DNA of 64,000 bases from Microbacterium sp. AZCO (GCF_039614715.1 NZ_CP154857.1:2046001-2110000); one strand, 5' to 3'. Counted from the stretch's first letter, positions 10,193 through 21,063 are shown. The notes: a model not told the origin generated them from the sequence alone. Translations and numbers: made by a program.

Positions 10193-10264
10193 GATCACGC
10201 GAGTCGCTTCGGCACCGCGATCAGGCGATCAGCGCCGGCACCGCGATCACGCGATTCGCTTCAG
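10193..10264. repeat. Imperfect direct repeat copying a gene 3' end
   Basis: GCGATCACGCGA.TCGCTTC occurs at about 10193-10213 and again at 10242-10262, where it is the 3' end and stop codon of the minus-strand gene. A third partial copy (GCACCGCGATCA) lies between them. The outer copy is outside any gene. This looks like a decayed tandem duplication of the gene end. Confidence 0.6.
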
Positions 10265-10651
10265 CAGCTCCAGTACCGCGAGGGCGTAGGCATCGGACGG
10301 CTCGGGATGCTCGAAGACCCGGCGCTCCCCCGCGACCTCGATCTCGACCTCGTGCGTGTCGGCGAGGCGCCGCAGCGACCGGAACGCCCCGCGCAGCAGC
10401 TCGCGCAGCTGGTCCTCCCTCGGCAGCCAGAGCGCGTCCTCCAGCGCGACGGAGTCGAGGGCCCACTCGGTCGTGCCGTTGAAGGAGAGGATCTTCCCCG
10501 TCGGGTAGTCCCGCGGCTCGATCGTCATCTCGCTGACGGTGAAGACGTCGGCTTCGAATTCGGGCTCGTCGAGCTGGAACCGGTCGCCGGAGTGCGGATG
10601 CCAGATCAGGCCCGCGTCCCGGAGGGCGACTGCCATTTCCGTCGAGATCAT
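10247..10651 (-). CDS. Conserved hypothetical protein (134 aa)
   Basis: A soluble 134-residue protein opening MISTEMAVALRDAGLIWHP followed by GDRF, with a central EMTIEPRDYPTGKILSFNGTTEW region and a helical C-terminus. I have seen similar Microbacteriaceae proteins labelled as pilus assembly CpaE, but nothing here (no P-loop or receiver motif) supports that name, so I treat it as unknown. The start is set at the ATG with GGGAGGAT about 8 nt upstream. It converges with the MFS gene and is divergent from the hydrolase at 10706, only 54 bp away. Confidence 0.7.
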   Translation of the reverse strand: MISTEMAVALRDAGLIWHPHSGDRFQLDEPEFEADVFTVSEMTIEPRDYPTGKILSFNGTTEWALDSVALEDALWLPREDQLRELLRGAFRSLRRLADTHEVEIEVAGERRVFEHPEPSDAYALAVLELLKRIA

Positions 10652-10705
10652 GCCGACTATCCTCCCGCGTGCAGGAGGACATCGGCGCGACTCTAGGCTG
10701 AGCCC

Positions 10706-11497
10706 ATGCCATCCCCCGTGTCCCTCCCCCGTCTCTCGTGGGGCGACCCGTCGTCGTCGCGCCACGCTCTGCTCGTCCACGGCCTCGGCTCGAACGGCGC
10801 CCTCATGTGGCGCTACGGCGTGGCACTGGCGGATGCCGGCTGGCATGCCGTCGCGGTCGACCTCCGGGGCCACGGAACCGCGCCGCGAGCGCTCGACTAC
10901 TCGATCGACGCGTACGCCGCCGACCTGGCGATCACGCGACCCGAGGGCCGCGACCACTGGGAGCTCGTCGTCGCGCACTCGCTCGGCGGCGCGGCGGCGA
11001 CGCAGGCGGCGGCCGACCACTTCGGCTGGACGCGCCGTCTCATCCTCATCGACCCGGCCATCCACCTGAGCGATCGCGATCGCGCCATCGTGCGCGACTC
11101 GCAGGAGCGCTCGTTCGACGATCCCACCACCGCGGCCGTTCGGGCCGAGCACCCCACGTGGCACGAGCACGACGTGGAGCTCAAGGCGCTGTCGGCGCAG
11201 CAGGCGAGCCGGTGGGCGGTCGAGCAGACGAGCGAGCAGAACCAGGATTGGGACGTCCGGGATGCCGCGGCCCACCTCCTGATCCCCGCGCACGTGATCG
11301 CCTCCGACCCCGCGGTGTACTCCATCTTCACGGGATCGCTCGTGGACGAGGTGCTCGCCAATCCACGGATCGGCATGTCCGTGGTCCCGAACGCCGGACA
11401 CTCACCGCACCGTGACCAGCCGGAGGAGACGCTGCGCGTCTTCCACCGTGCACTCGCAACGCTCGGCATCGAGCAGGCGTCCCGCACCCCGGCCTGA
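10706..11497 (+). CDS. Alpha/beta-fold hydrolase
   Basis: A 263-residue hydrolase with LLVHGLGSNGALMW oxyanion region near residue 20, nucleophile motif AHSLGGA near residue 94, and the terminal NAGHSPHRDQP histidine near residue 235. A catalytic aspartate plausibly sits in the IASDPAVY strand. Substrate unknown. TAGGCT at 10694-10699 lies 6 nt before the ATG with no ribosome-binding site, so the mRNA is probably leaderless. It is followed 37 nt later by an acyl-CoA dehydrogenase gene on the same strand. Confidence 0.85.
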   Translation: MPSPVSLPRLSWGDPSSSRHALLVHGLGSNGALMWRYGVALADAGWHAVAVDLRGHGTAPRALDYSIDAYAADLAITRPEGRDHWELVVAHSLGGAAATQAAADHFGWTRRLILIDPAIHLSDRDRAIVRDSQERSFDDPTTAAVRAEHPTWHEHDVELKALSAQQASRWAVEQTSEQNQDWDVRDAAAHLLIPAHVIASDPAVYSIFTGSLVDEVLANPRIGMSVVPNAGHSPHRDQPEETLRVFHRALATLGIEQASRTPA

Positions 11498-11534
11498 CGC
11501 CCCGCGTGTCGGTGGCAGTGACCAGAATGGACCC

Positions 11535-12701
11535 GTGAGCGAGACGCCGTTCGACCCGACCGTCCTCCTGCCCGCCGAGCTGCTCGAGCGCTTCCGAGAG
11601 CGCGCGGCGGCGCACGACCGCGAGAACACCTTCCCCGAAGAGGATCTGGCCGAACTGAAGGATGCCGGGTACCTGGCGATCCTCGTGCCGTCGGAGCTCG
11701 GCGGATCGGGGCTCGGCCTCGCTGAGGCATCCACTCTCCAGCAGAGACTCGCGGGCGCGGCGCCGGCCACCGCCCTCGCGATCAACATGCACCTCGTGTG
11801 GACGGGTGTCGCGAAGGTGCTCGCGGATCGCGGCATCGACAGCCTTCGGTTCGTGCAGGAGGGCGCCGCCCGGGGCGAGGTCTTCGCGTTCGGGATCAGC
11901 GAGGCCGGCAACGACCTCGTCCTCTTCGGGAGCGATACCGACGCCGCCCCCGGCCCGGACGGCTCGTACGCGTTCACGGGCACGAAGATCTTCACGTCGC
12001 TCGCGCCGGTGTGGACGCAGCTCGGGCTGCACGGTCTCGACACGACGAGTCCCGACGGGCCGAAGATGGTCTACGCGTTCGTCGAGCGGAGCGATGCCGT
12101 CGTGACGCGCGACGACTGGGACACGCTCGGCATGCGCGGCACGCAGAGTCGCACGACCGAGCTGCACGGTGCCGTGGCGCCCGCCGATCGCGTCGTGCGG
12201 CGCGTCGATCCCGGTCCGAACCCCGATCCCATCGTCTTCGGCATCTTCTCCGTGTTCGAGCTGCTGCTCGCGTCGGTCTACACAGGCATCGCCCGCCGGG
12301 CCCTCGATCTCGCCGTGGCGACGGCGCGCACGCGCACCTCGAAGCGGACCGGGACGAGCTACAGCCAGGATCCCGACATCCGCTGGCGCATCGCCGGCAT
12401 GGCGCTCGCCTACGACGCGCTGCCGCCGCAGCTCGCCTCGCTCTGCCGGGCCGTCGACGACCTCGAGCCGCCCGACGGCCGCTGGTTCTCGTACATGAGC
12501 GGCGTCAAGCACCGGGCCGTCACGACCGCGAAGGCCGTCGTCGACGACGCGGTGCTCGTCGCCGGCGGGTCGTCGTACTTCGCCGGCTCAGAGCTCGGGC
12601 GGCTCTACCGCGACGTGCTCGCGGGACTGTTCCACCCGTCCGATCCGGAGTCTGCGCACTCGACCGTCGCGACGGCGTGGCTCGGCCCGGTGGAGAGCTG
12701 A
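11535..12701 (+). CDS. Acyl-CoA dehydrogenase family protein
   Basis: A 388-residue flavoprotein of the acyl-CoA dehydrogenase superfamily. The N-terminal helical domain includes DLAELKDAGYLAILVPSELGG near residues 37-57. The middle beta domain has the GISEAGND flavin-contact segment near residue 118 and TGTKIFTS, with the helical domain after it (GMRGTQSRT, then YTGIARRALDLA). This is the usual domain order, but with GISEAGND in place of the common TEPxAGSD motif, so it may be a DszC/flavin hydroxylase-like branch instead of a beta-oxidation enzyme. The GTG start has CAGAAT 6 nt upstream, consistent with a leaderless transcript. Confidence 0.8.
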   Translation: MSETPFDPTVLLPAELLERFRERAAAHDRENTFPEEDLAELKDAGYLAILVPSELGGSGLGLAEASTLQQRLAGAAPATALAINMHLVWTGVAKVLADRGIDSLRFVQEGAARGEVFAFGISEAGNDLVLFGSDTDAAPGPDGSYAFTGTKIFTSLAPVWTQLGLHGLDTTSPDGPKMVYAFVERSDAVVTRDDWDTLGMRGTQSRTTELHGAVAPADRVVRRVDPGPNPDPIVFGIFSVFELLLASVYTGIARRALDLAVATARTRTSKRTGTSYSQDPDIRWRIAGMALAYDALPPQLASLCRAVDDLEPPDGRWFSYMSGVKHRAVTTAKAVVDDAVLVAGGSSYFAGSELGRLYRDVLAGLFHPSDPESAHSTVATAWLGPVES

Positions 12702-12757
12702 GACATCGAGCAGGATTCGAGAAGCGCCGGTCCGACGGCATCCCTAGTGTTGCCGGT

Positions 12758-13213
12758 ATGAGCACCGCAGAACGCAACACGAAGTCCGGATTCAGCGCCG
12801 ATGAGCGCGCCGCGATGCGCCAGCGCGCGGCCGAGCTGAAGGCGCAGGAGCGCAAGGGGAAGAGCGCGGAGGAGAAGGCCGCCATCGACCGTCAGGACCT
12901 CCTCGACGCGATCGCCGGCATGGAGGACAGCGACCGCACGATCGCGCAGGGCATCGACGACATCGTCGCCTCCGTGGCCCCCCACCTCGCCTCGAAGACC
13001 TGGTACGGCTTCCCCGCCTACACGCGCGGCGGCAAGGTCGTGCTGTTCTTCAAGCCCGCCGCGAAGTTCAAGGACCGCTACGCGACCCTCGGGTTCGAGA
13101 CCTCCGCCCAGCTCGACGACGGTCAGATGTGGCCGACGTCCTACGCGATCCTGTCCCTCACCGACGCCGACAAGGAGCGTGTCGCCGAGCTCGTGAGGCG
13201 CGCCGCCGGCTGA
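12758..13213 (+). CDS. DUF1801-like protein
   Basis: A 151-residue protein. The N-terminal third is charged and probably coiled (RQRAAELKAQERKGKSAEEK). The rest carries the DUF1801-type core KTWYGFPAYTRGGKVVLFFKP followed by FKDRYATLGF near residue 85, which is shared with the iron-chaperone YdhG-like fold. Its molecular role is not established. TAGTGT sits 7 nt before the ATG and there is no ribosome-binding site, so it is probably leaderless and transcribed on its own. Confidence 0.7.
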   Translation: MSTAERNTKSGFSADERAAMRQRAAELKAQERKGKSAEEKAAIDRQDLLDAIAGMEDSDRTIAQGIDDIVASVAPHLASKTWYGFPAYTRGGKVVLFFKPAAKFKDRYATLGFETSAQLDDGQMWPTSYAILSLTDADKERVAELVRRAAG

Positions 13214-13259
13214 GCGCTTCGCGCGGCCTCCTCGCCCGTGGGCGTGCGAGGATGACGGA

Positions 13260-14531
13260 ATGGCGCGGACCCCCACGGCCCTGCTGAGCCCGGCTGATCA
13301 GGAGCGACGGCGTGCACTGCGCGTCATGAAAGGCGTCGCCCTCGGCGCGCTCCTGGCGATGGCGGCGGTCTTCCTCGTGTCGTTCGCGTTCGAGGAGCAG
13401 GTGCCGGCGCTCGCGTACGTGCGCGCGGCGGCGGAGGGCGGCATGGTCGGTGCACTCGCCGACTGGTTCGCCGTGACCGCGCTGTTCCGGCATCCCCTCG
13501 GCATCCCGATCCCGCACACCGCGATCATCCCCAACCGCAAGGACGAGATCGGCCGGACCCTCGGCGAGTTCGTCGAGACGAACTTCCTGTCGGGCGACGT
13601 GGTGCGCACGAAGCTCGAGGCGACGAGGATCGCCGCGCGCGCCGGCGAGTGGCTGCGCGAGCCTGCGCACGCGGAGCGCGTCACGGCCGAGGGGTCGGTC
13701 ATGGCGTCGGGAATCCTGCGTGCGCTGAGCGACGACGACGTGCAGGACGTCATCGAGCAGCTGGCGCGCGAGCACCTGCTCGCGCCCGAGTGGGGGCCGC
13801 CGCTCGGGGCGTGGCTCGGGCGGATCGTCGAATCCGGGGCGCACCACGGAGCGGTCGACATGACCGTCGAGACCATACAGCTCTGGCTCGCGAGCAACCA
13901 GGCGGCGTTCTCGGGACTCGTCTCTCGCCGCCTGCCGGCCTGGGTGCCCTCCGTCGCCCAGCGCCTCGTCGACGACACCGTCTACAACGAGGCCGTCAAG
14001 TTCGCCGCGGCCGTGCGGGCCGACCCCGAGCACCCGGCGCGCAAGGCGATCGACGGATACCTCGACCGTCTTGCCGAGAACCTGCAGAACGATCCCGCCA
14101 CGATCGGCAAGCTCGAGGACGCGAAGACGACCCTCTTCGACAGTCCGCGCGTGCGCGAGCTCGCGGCGGAGGCGTGGAACACCGCCAAGGCCGGCCTCCT
14201 CGCCTCGCTCGCCGACCCCGCGAGCGGGCTGCGCCGACGTGCCGCCGACGCCGTCGCCGAGATCGGCGATCGTCTCGTGACGGACCCCGCCCTGCAGCAC
14301 CGGGTCGACGTCTGGGTGACGGATGCCGCCGTCTTCCTCGTCGATCGCTACCGGCACGACATCGCGTCGATCATCACCGACACCGTCGAGCGCTGGGATC
14401 CCGACGAGACGACCGAGAAGATCGAGCTCATGGTCGGCCGCGACCTGCAGTACATCCGGCTCAACGGAACCGTCGTCGGCGCGCTCGCCGGACTCGTCAT
14501 CTACGCTGTCGCGCACGCCCTGCTCGGCTAA
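13260..14531 (+). CDS. DUF445 family membrane protein
   Basis: A 423-residue DUF445 protein. It has one hydrophobic segment near the N-terminus (about residues 26-46), the family hallmark GGMVGALADWFAVTALFRHPLG near residues 60-80, followed by IPIPHTAIIP and a long helical region. A second membrane segment (VVGALAGLVIYAVAHALLG) closes the protein. The architecture suggests an inner-membrane protein with a large helical domain between two anchors; function unknown. GAGGAT lies 6 nt before the ATG and could act as a ribosome-binding site or as a -10 element. Confidence 0.9.
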   Translation: MARTPTALLSPADQERRRALRVMKGVALGALLAMAAVFLVSFAFEEQVPALAYVRAAAEGGMVGALADWFAVTALFRHPLGIPIPHTAIIPNRKDEIGRTLGEFVETNFLSGDVVRTKLEATRIAARAGEWLREPAHAERVTAEGSVMASGILRALSDDDVQDVIEQLAREHLLAPEWGPPLGAWLGRIVESGAHHGAVDMTVETIQLWLASNQAAFSGLVSRRLPAWVPSVAQRLVDDTVYNEAVKFAAAVRADPEHPARKAIDGYLDRLAENLQNDPATIGKLEDAKTTLFDSPRVRELAAEAWNTAKAGLLASLADPASGLRRRAADAVAEIGDRLVTDPALQHRVDVWVTDAAVFLVDRYRHDIASIITDTVERWDPDETTEKIELMVGRDLQYIRLNGTVVGALAGLVIYAVAHALLG

Positions 14532-14540
14532 CCTGGGCGC

Positions 14541-14888
14541 ATGCCCGAGCGCGCCGACCAGCTGCTGTTCAGCTACGGCACTCTCGGGCACGCCGATGTG
14601 CAGCTCGACACCTTCGGGCGCCTCCTCGAGGGCGAAGACGACGTGCTGCCCGGTTACACGGTCGACTACGCCGAGATCGAGGATCACCGCGTCGTCGACC
14701 TCTCCGGACTCGCCGTGCATCCCATCGTGCGGGCGACCGGCAACCCGCGGGACAAAGTCGTCGGCAAGGTCCTGCACCTGACGATCGACGAGCTCGACGC
14801 GGCCGACGAGTACGAGGTCCAGCTGTACCGGCGGGTCTCGGTCGTCCTCGCGAGCGGCCGCGAAGCCTGGGTGTACGTCTCGGTCTGA
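14541..14888 (+). CDS. Gamma-glutamylcyclotransferase-like (AIG2/GGCT fold) protein
   Basis: A 115-residue single-domain protein with the diagnostic FSYGTL nucleotide-independent loop at residues 10-15 and the DELDAADEYE segment near residue 88 that contains the expected acidic active-site residue, then YRRVSV and a terminal strand. Relatives cleave gamma-glutamyl or gamma-glutamylamine compounds, but the family is broad and the substrate cannot be inferred. It begins 9 nt after the DUF445 stop, yet has its own TAACCT 6 nt before the ATG, so a separate leaderless transcript is likely. Confidence 0.8.
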   Translation: MPERADQLLFSYGTLGHADVQLDTFGRLLEGEDDVLPGYTVDYAEIEDHRVVDLSGLAVHPIVRATGNPRDKVVGKVLHLTIDELDAADEYEVQLYRRVSVVLASGREAWVYVSV

Positions 14889-14939
14889 CACGCTGCCGCG
14901 CACGGGGCACCGGCGCGCCCGCAGAGTAGCGTCGACTGC

Positions 14940-15857
14940 GTGGCCCTCTCGCACGATCCGCTCTGGCCCCGCGCAGGCGGCTGGCCGCCGTTCGACGACA
15001 CGGAGGGGCGAGTGGATGCCGCGATCCTCGGCCTCCCCGCCTGGAAGACGTCGCTGTCGCCGACGGGCGCTCACGCGACGCCCGCCGCCGTGCGCGAAGC
15101 GCTGGCCCGCTACAGCTCGACCTTCATGGGTCCGCCGCCCGTCGACCTGACGGAGGTGCTGCGGATCGTCGACGCCGGCGATGTCGCCGATCCCGACGGC
15201 CCTGCCGGCGAAGACGCCGTACGCGCACGGGTCGCCGAGCTCGCGACGCACGCCGGCCTCGTGATCGCGCTGGGTGGCGACAACTCCGTGACGTACGCCG
15301 TGGCGCAGGGTGCCCGGGCGACAGGCCTCATCACGCTCGACGCCCACTTCGACCTGCGGGACGGCGCCTCGAACGGATCCCCCGTGCGCCGGCTCGTCGC
15401 CGACGGACTCGACGGGCGCCGCATCGTGCAGATCGGCATCGCCCACTTCGCCAACTCGGCGGCCTATGCCCGCCGCGCCGCCGAGTACGGCATTACCGTC
15501 ATCACTCTCGACGACGTGCGCCGCCGCGGTAGCGCGGATGTGCTCGCCGAGGCGCTGGAGGTCGCCGGCGGCGGATCCGTGCATCTCGACATCGACGTCG
15601 ACGTCTGCGACCGCTCGGTCGCTCCGGGATGCCCCGCCTCGGTGCCCGGCGGCCTGCAGGCGTGGGAGCTCCGGGCGCTCGTGCGGGGCGCGGCATCCGA
15701 TGCCCGTGTCGTGAGCGCCGATATCGTCGAGGTCGACGCGACGGCCGACGCGCCCGACGGTCGCACGGTGCGCCTCGCGGCGCTGTGCGTCCTCGAGCTG
15801 CTCGCGGGGCGAGCGGCGACCGCGACCGGCTCGGGCAAGGGAAAGGCGACAGAATGA
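14940..15857 (+). CDS. hutG: Formimidoylglutamase (arginase superfamily)
   Basis: A 305-residue ureohydrolase-fold protein expected to hydrolyse N-formimino-L-glutamate to glutamate and formamide, the last step of one histidine-degradation route. Dimanganese ligands are visible in GGDNSVTYA near residue 102, DAHFDLRDG near residue 124 and DIDVDVCD near residue 217. The SNGSPVRRL segment after the second motif fits HutG better than arginase or agmatinase. The rest of the hut pathway is 0.6 kb away on the opposite strand. The GTG start has TAGCGT 7 nt upstream (leaderless type). Confidence 0.88.
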   Translation: MALSHDPLWPRAGGWPPFDDTEGRVDAAILGLPAWKTSLSPTGAHATPAAVREALARYSSTFMGPPPVDLTEVLRIVDAGDVADPDGPAGEDAVRARVAELATHAGLVIALGGDNSVTYAVAQGARATGLITLDAHFDLRDGASNGSPVRRLVADGLDGRRIVQIGIAHFANSAAYARRAAEYGITVITLDDVRRRGSADVLAEALEVAGGGSVHLDIDVDVCDRSVAPGCPASVPGGLQAWELRALVRGAASDARVVSADIVEVDATADAPDGRTVRLAALCVLELLAGRAATATGSGKGKATE

Positions 15858-16327
15858 CGATCAGGCTCGCACTCGTGCGGCACGCGAAGTCCGACTGGGG
15901 CGACCCCGACCTCGACGACCACGACCGGCCGCTCAACGACCGCGGCCTGCGCGATGCGCCGGTCATGGCGGCGCGGCTCGCCCAGTCGGGGTTCCGGGCG
16001 GATGCGATCCTCTCGAGCACGGCCCTCCGCGCTCGCACGACGGCGTCGTACTTCGGTGAGGCGCTCGGCGTGGAGGTCGAGCTGCAGGAGCGGCTCTACG
16101 GCGCCCCGGCGTCGCTGCTGCTGCGCGCGGCGGCCGAGCGCGGTGTCGCCTCGGTCATCGTCGTCGCGCACGACCCCGGCATGACGACCCTCGCGGAGCA
16201 GCTGTCCGACGGCGGCATCGTCCACATGCCGACGTGCGCCGTGGCGACCTTCGAGTGGGATGAGGACGACTGGGACGTCGCGACCGCGGTGGACCCGGCA
16301 TCCTGGACCTTCGACTCACCGCGCTGA
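15854..16327 (+). CDS. Histidine phosphatase family protein (SixA-like)
   Basis: A 157-residue phosphohistidine-type phosphatase. It has the catalytic RHAKS motif at residues 9-13, the LSSTALRARTTA segment near residue 55 with a conserved arginine, and the second catalytic histidine in VVAHDPGM near residue 107. Length and the RHAKSDW opening fit SixA-like small phosphatases. Its ATG overlaps the hutG stop (ATGA), so it is translationally coupled to hutG. No role in histidine breakdown is known, and a signalling or housekeeping phosphatase is equally possible. Confidence 0.85.
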   Translation: MTIRLALVRHAKSDWGDPDLDDHDRPLNDRGLRDAPVMAARLAQSGFRADAILSSTALRARTTASYFGEALGVEVELQERLYGAPASLLLRAAAERGVASVIVVAHDPGMTTLAEQLSDGGIVHMPTCAVATFEWDEDDWDVATAVDPASWTFDSPR

Positions 16328-16335
16328 GCGCGCAG

Positions 16336-16411
16336 CAACTCCTCAAGAATCGGCCACGTCGGCGCCCCTCGCGGCGCGTCGCGCCTCCTCGACGACGATC
16401 GTGAGGAGTTG
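16336..16411. terminator. Inverted repeat between convergent genes
   Basis: CAACTCCTCA at 16336-16345 and TGAGGAGTTG at 16402-16411 are perfect 10-bp arms enclosing a very GC-rich loop with internal pairing (GGCGCC...GGCGCG). It fills the gap between the convergent phosphatase and hutI genes. It probably serves as a bidirectional terminator, although there is no T-run. Confidence 0.5.
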
Positions 16412-16420
16412 GTGCACGGG

Positions 16421-17677
16421 CTACAGCCGCACGCCGTCCTTCCACACACCGGCGACGAGCGGCACGCCGGGGCGATAGGCGAGGTGCACCCGCGTCGGCG
16501 CGTCGAGCAGCACGAGGTCGGCGCGCTTTCCGGGGGCGATGACGCCGACGTCGTCGCGACGGAGGGCCCGGGCTCCCCCGGCGGTCGAGGCCCAGACGGC
16601 TTCGGCTGGGGTCATGCCCATCTCGCGGACGGCGAGCGCGATCATGAGCGGCATCGAGCTGGTGAAGCTCGACCCCGGATTGCAGTCGCTCGCGAGCGCG
16701 ACGGTGACGCCGGCATCCAGCAGGCGGCGTGCGTCGGGGTACGGCTGCCGGGTCGAGAACTCGACACCCGGCAGGAGGGTTGCGACGGTGTCCGAGTCGG
16801 CGAGCGCCGCGACGTCGTCGTCATCGAGATACGTGCAGTGGTCGACGGATGCCGCGCCCAGCGCGACCGCGATGCGCACGCCCTCGCCGTGGCCGAGCTG
16901 ATTGCCGTGCACCCGGGGCAGGAGGCCGTGGGCGACGCCGGCCGCGAGAATCCGACGCGATTCGTCGGGCGTGAAGGCCCCGCGTTCGCAGAAGACGTCG
17001 ATCCAGCGGGCGTGCGGGGCGACGGCCTGCAGCATGTGCCCGCACACGAGGTCGACGTAGTCGTCACGCGCATCGGCGTACTCGTCCGGCACGACGTGCG
17101 CACCGAGGAAGGTGACCTCCGGCGTGGCCTCGGCCGCGATCCGCGCGAGGCGGGACTCGTCCTCGACCGTGAGCCCGTAACCCGTCTTGATCTCGAAGGT
17201 CGTCGTCCCCTGCGCGTGCAGCTCGGCGACGAGTCCGGCGAGGCGGCGGCGCAGCTCGTCGTCGCTCGCAGCGCGAGTCGCCGCGACGGTGCGTCGTATG
17301 CCGCCCGCTGCATAGGGCGTCCCCGACATCCGCGCCTCGAACTCATCGGCCCGGTCCCCGCCGAACACGAGGTGCGTGTGCGAGTCGACGAACCCCGGGA
17401 TGACGGCCCGCCCTCCGGCGTCGACGACCGCGATCCCGGATCCACCCCCGGTCCCCGAGCCACTCCCGGTCCCCGCTCCACCCCCGGTCCCTGAGCTTGT
17501 CGAAGGGCCGAACCCCGAGCCCTCCAGCAGCCTCCGCCCGTCCCCTGCCGACCCGACCCACGCGATGCGCCCGCCCTCGATCAGGACCGCGGCGTCCCGG
17601 AGGGTGCCGCACCGGTCCCCCGCGGCGTCGACGTTGGTCGTCAGCTCGCCGATGTTCGTGATGAGCGTCGCGGGCAC
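16421..17677 (-). CDS. hutI: Imidazolonepropionase
   Basis: A 418-residue amidohydrolase for step three of histidine breakdown (imidazolone propionate to formiminoglutamate). Metal-binding motifs: [19 protein letters not shown] near residue 95, the [10 protein letters not shown] segment near residue 165, and [11 protein letters not shown] near residue 340. A glycine/serine-rich linker at about residues 53-81 sits between the N-terminal beta-sandwich strand and the barrel and is not typical of HutI. The GTG at 17677 has GGGGAGG 6 nt upstream; an alternative GTG at 17698 overlaps the hutU stop. Last gene of hutHUI. Confidence 0.93.
   Translation of the reverse strand: MPATLITNIGELTTNVDAAGDRCGTLRDAAVLIEGGRIAWVGSAGDGRRLLEGSGFGPSTSSGTGGGAGTGSGSGTGGGSGIAVVDAGGRAVIPGFVDSHTHLVFGGDRADEFEARMSGTPYAAGGIRRTVAATRAASDDELRRRLAGLVAELHAQGTTTFEIKTGYGLTVEDESRLARIAAEATPEVTFLGAHVVPDEYADARDDYVDLVCGHMLQAVAPHARWIDVFCERGAFTPDESRRILAAGVAHGLLPRVHGNQLGHGEGVRIAVALGAASVDHCTYLDDDDVAALADSDTVATLLPGVEFSTRQPYPDARRLLDAGVTVALASDCNPGSSFTSSMPLMIALAVREMGMTPAEAVWASTAGGARALRRDDVGVIAPGKRADLVLLDAPTRVHLAYRPGVPLVAGVWKDGVRL
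17441..17507. repeat. Repeat-derived insertion inside hutI
   Basis: A 20-nt unit beginning TCCACCCCCGGTCCC occurs at 17441-17460 and 17477-17496 (19 of 20 identical) with a partial copy between. The right end carries CCCTGAGCTTGTCGAAGGG at 17489-17507, a 19-mer I associate with dispersed repeats in actinobacterial genomes. The whole block is in frame and encodes the Gly/Ser/Thr linker of HutI. Confidence 0.65.
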
Positions 17678-17694
17678 GGCACCCCTCCCCGTGA

Positions 17695-19391
<1,697 letters not shown>

Positions 19392-19395
<4 letters not shown>

Positions 19396-21035
19396 CGGTT
19401 TCCCTCCGACATTGTGGTCTTCTCCGACGCTGCGGCGACGCGGCGGACGGCCGGCGCCGCGGTGTCAACGCCGGCCCCGCCGAGTGCGGCATCCGCCACG
19501 GCACCCGACAGCACGAGCTCGGTCAGCGCCTCGATGTCGGGCGACACGAAGCGGTCGCGCCCCGGACCGGATGCGACGGTGCGGACGACCTCGCGCGCAG
19601 CGCGCGTCGCCGGCCCCGGCTGCAGCGGCGCGCGCAGGTCGAGGGCCCGCGCCGACGTGAGCAGCTCGATCGCGAGCACCCTCGCGAGTCCGTCGATGCC
19701 GCGGCGAAGCTTGCGTGCCGCGGCCCAGCCCATCGACACGTGGTCCTCCTGCATCGCCGAGGACGGGATCGAGTCGACGGATGCCGGAACGGCGAGGCGC
19801 TTGAGCTCCGAGACGATGCCCGCCGCGGCATACTGCGCGATCATCAGACCCGAGTCGACCCCGACCTCGTCGGCGAGGAAGGGCGGGAGCCCCTGGCTGC
19901 GTGCGACGTCGAGGGCGCGGTCCGTGCGTCGCTCCGAGATCGAGGCGACGTCGGCGACGGCGATCGCGAGGAAGTCGAGCACGTACGCGACGGGCGCCCC
20001 GTGGAAGTTGCCGTTGGACTCCACGCGCCCGTCGTCGGTCACCACAGGATTGTCGACGGATGCCGCGAGCTCGCGCTGCGCGATCATCGCCGCGTGCCCC
20101 ACGGTGTCGCGGGCGGCGCCGTGCACCTGGGGCGAGCAGCGCAGCGAGTACGCGTCCTGCACCCGGGTGCAGACGGCGGGGTCGCGGTGCGACGCCATGA
20201 TCTCGGAGCCCGCGAGCAGCGCGCGGAGGTTGGCGGCCGACGAGGCCTGCCCCACCTGCGGCCGCAGCGCCATGAGGTCGGCGGCGAAGACGGCATCGGT
20301 GCCGAGCAGGCTCTCGATCGACATCGCCGCGGCGACATCCGCCGTGTCGAGCAGTGTGCGCAGGTCGTGCAGCGCGAGGAGCAGCATCCCGAGCATTCCG
20401 TCGGTGCCGTTGATGAGCGCGAGGCCCTCCTTCTCGCGGAGTTCGAGCGGAGGAATGGATGCTGCGCCCAGCGCCTCGGCCGCGGGCATGAGGTTTCCCG
20501 AACCGGTCGAGCGGTCGACGACGCGGACCTCCCCCTCCCCCATCGCGGCGAGCGCCACGTGCGACAGCGGTGCGAGGTCGCCGGAGCAGCCAAGAGAGCC
20601 GTACTCGCGCACGATCGGCGTGATGCCCGCGTTGAGCATCGCGGCGTACGTCTCGACGACGACGGGCCGCACGCCCGTGCGACCGGTCGCGAGGGTCTGC
20701 AAGCGCAGCAGCTGGAGCGCCCGCACGACCTCCGTCTCGACCTCGGCGCCCGTGCCGGCGGCGTGCGAGCGGATGAGCGAGGCCTGCAGCTGCATGCGAC
20801 GCTCGAGCGGGATGAAGGTCGTCGCGAGCGCGCCGAAGCCCGTCGAGATGCCGTAGTGCGGCTCGGGGTCGTCGGCGAGGCCCTCGATGAGGGCGCGGGT
20901 GGCGGCGACACGGGCGAGCGCGGACGGGTCGAGCTCGACGCGCGCGAAGTGGCGCGCGACGGCGACGATGTCCTCGGGGCGCAGGGGTGCCGCGCCCACG
21001 GTGACGACCGCGAGGTCTGCAGTGACGGTGGTCAT
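19392..21035 (-). CDS. hutH: Histidine ammonia-lyase
   Basis: A 547-residue ammonia-lyase that deaminates histidine to urocanate. The MIO-forming region reads [14 protein letters not shown], so the triad is Cys150-Ser151-Gly152 instead of the more usual Ala-Ser-Gly; the serine and glycine that cyclise are intact. Other conserved segments are YGISTGFG near residue 55, [23 protein letters not shown] near residue 325 and the [13 protein letters not shown] loop near residue 420. First gene of hutHUI. I placed the start at MTTVTADLA because the longer open frame runs into the divergent iclR promoter. Confidence 0.96.
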
Positions 21036-21063
21036 GGCACGATTCCACACCGCGCCGGTTTCG

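Noticed and set aside
10539..11069. Plus-strand frame spanning the divergent promoter at 10,650-10,706
   Set aside because: Serine/arginine-rich frame across a leaderless promoter and the hydrolase N-terminus in another frame; no support.
13158..15584. 808-codon minus-strand frame
   Set aside because: Antisense to DUF445, GGCT-like and hutG genes, all of which have clear motifs; composition is that of a shadow.
16409..17494. 361-codon plus-strand frame over hutI
   Set aside because: Antisense shadow; hutI carries all amidohydrolase motifs on the minus strand.
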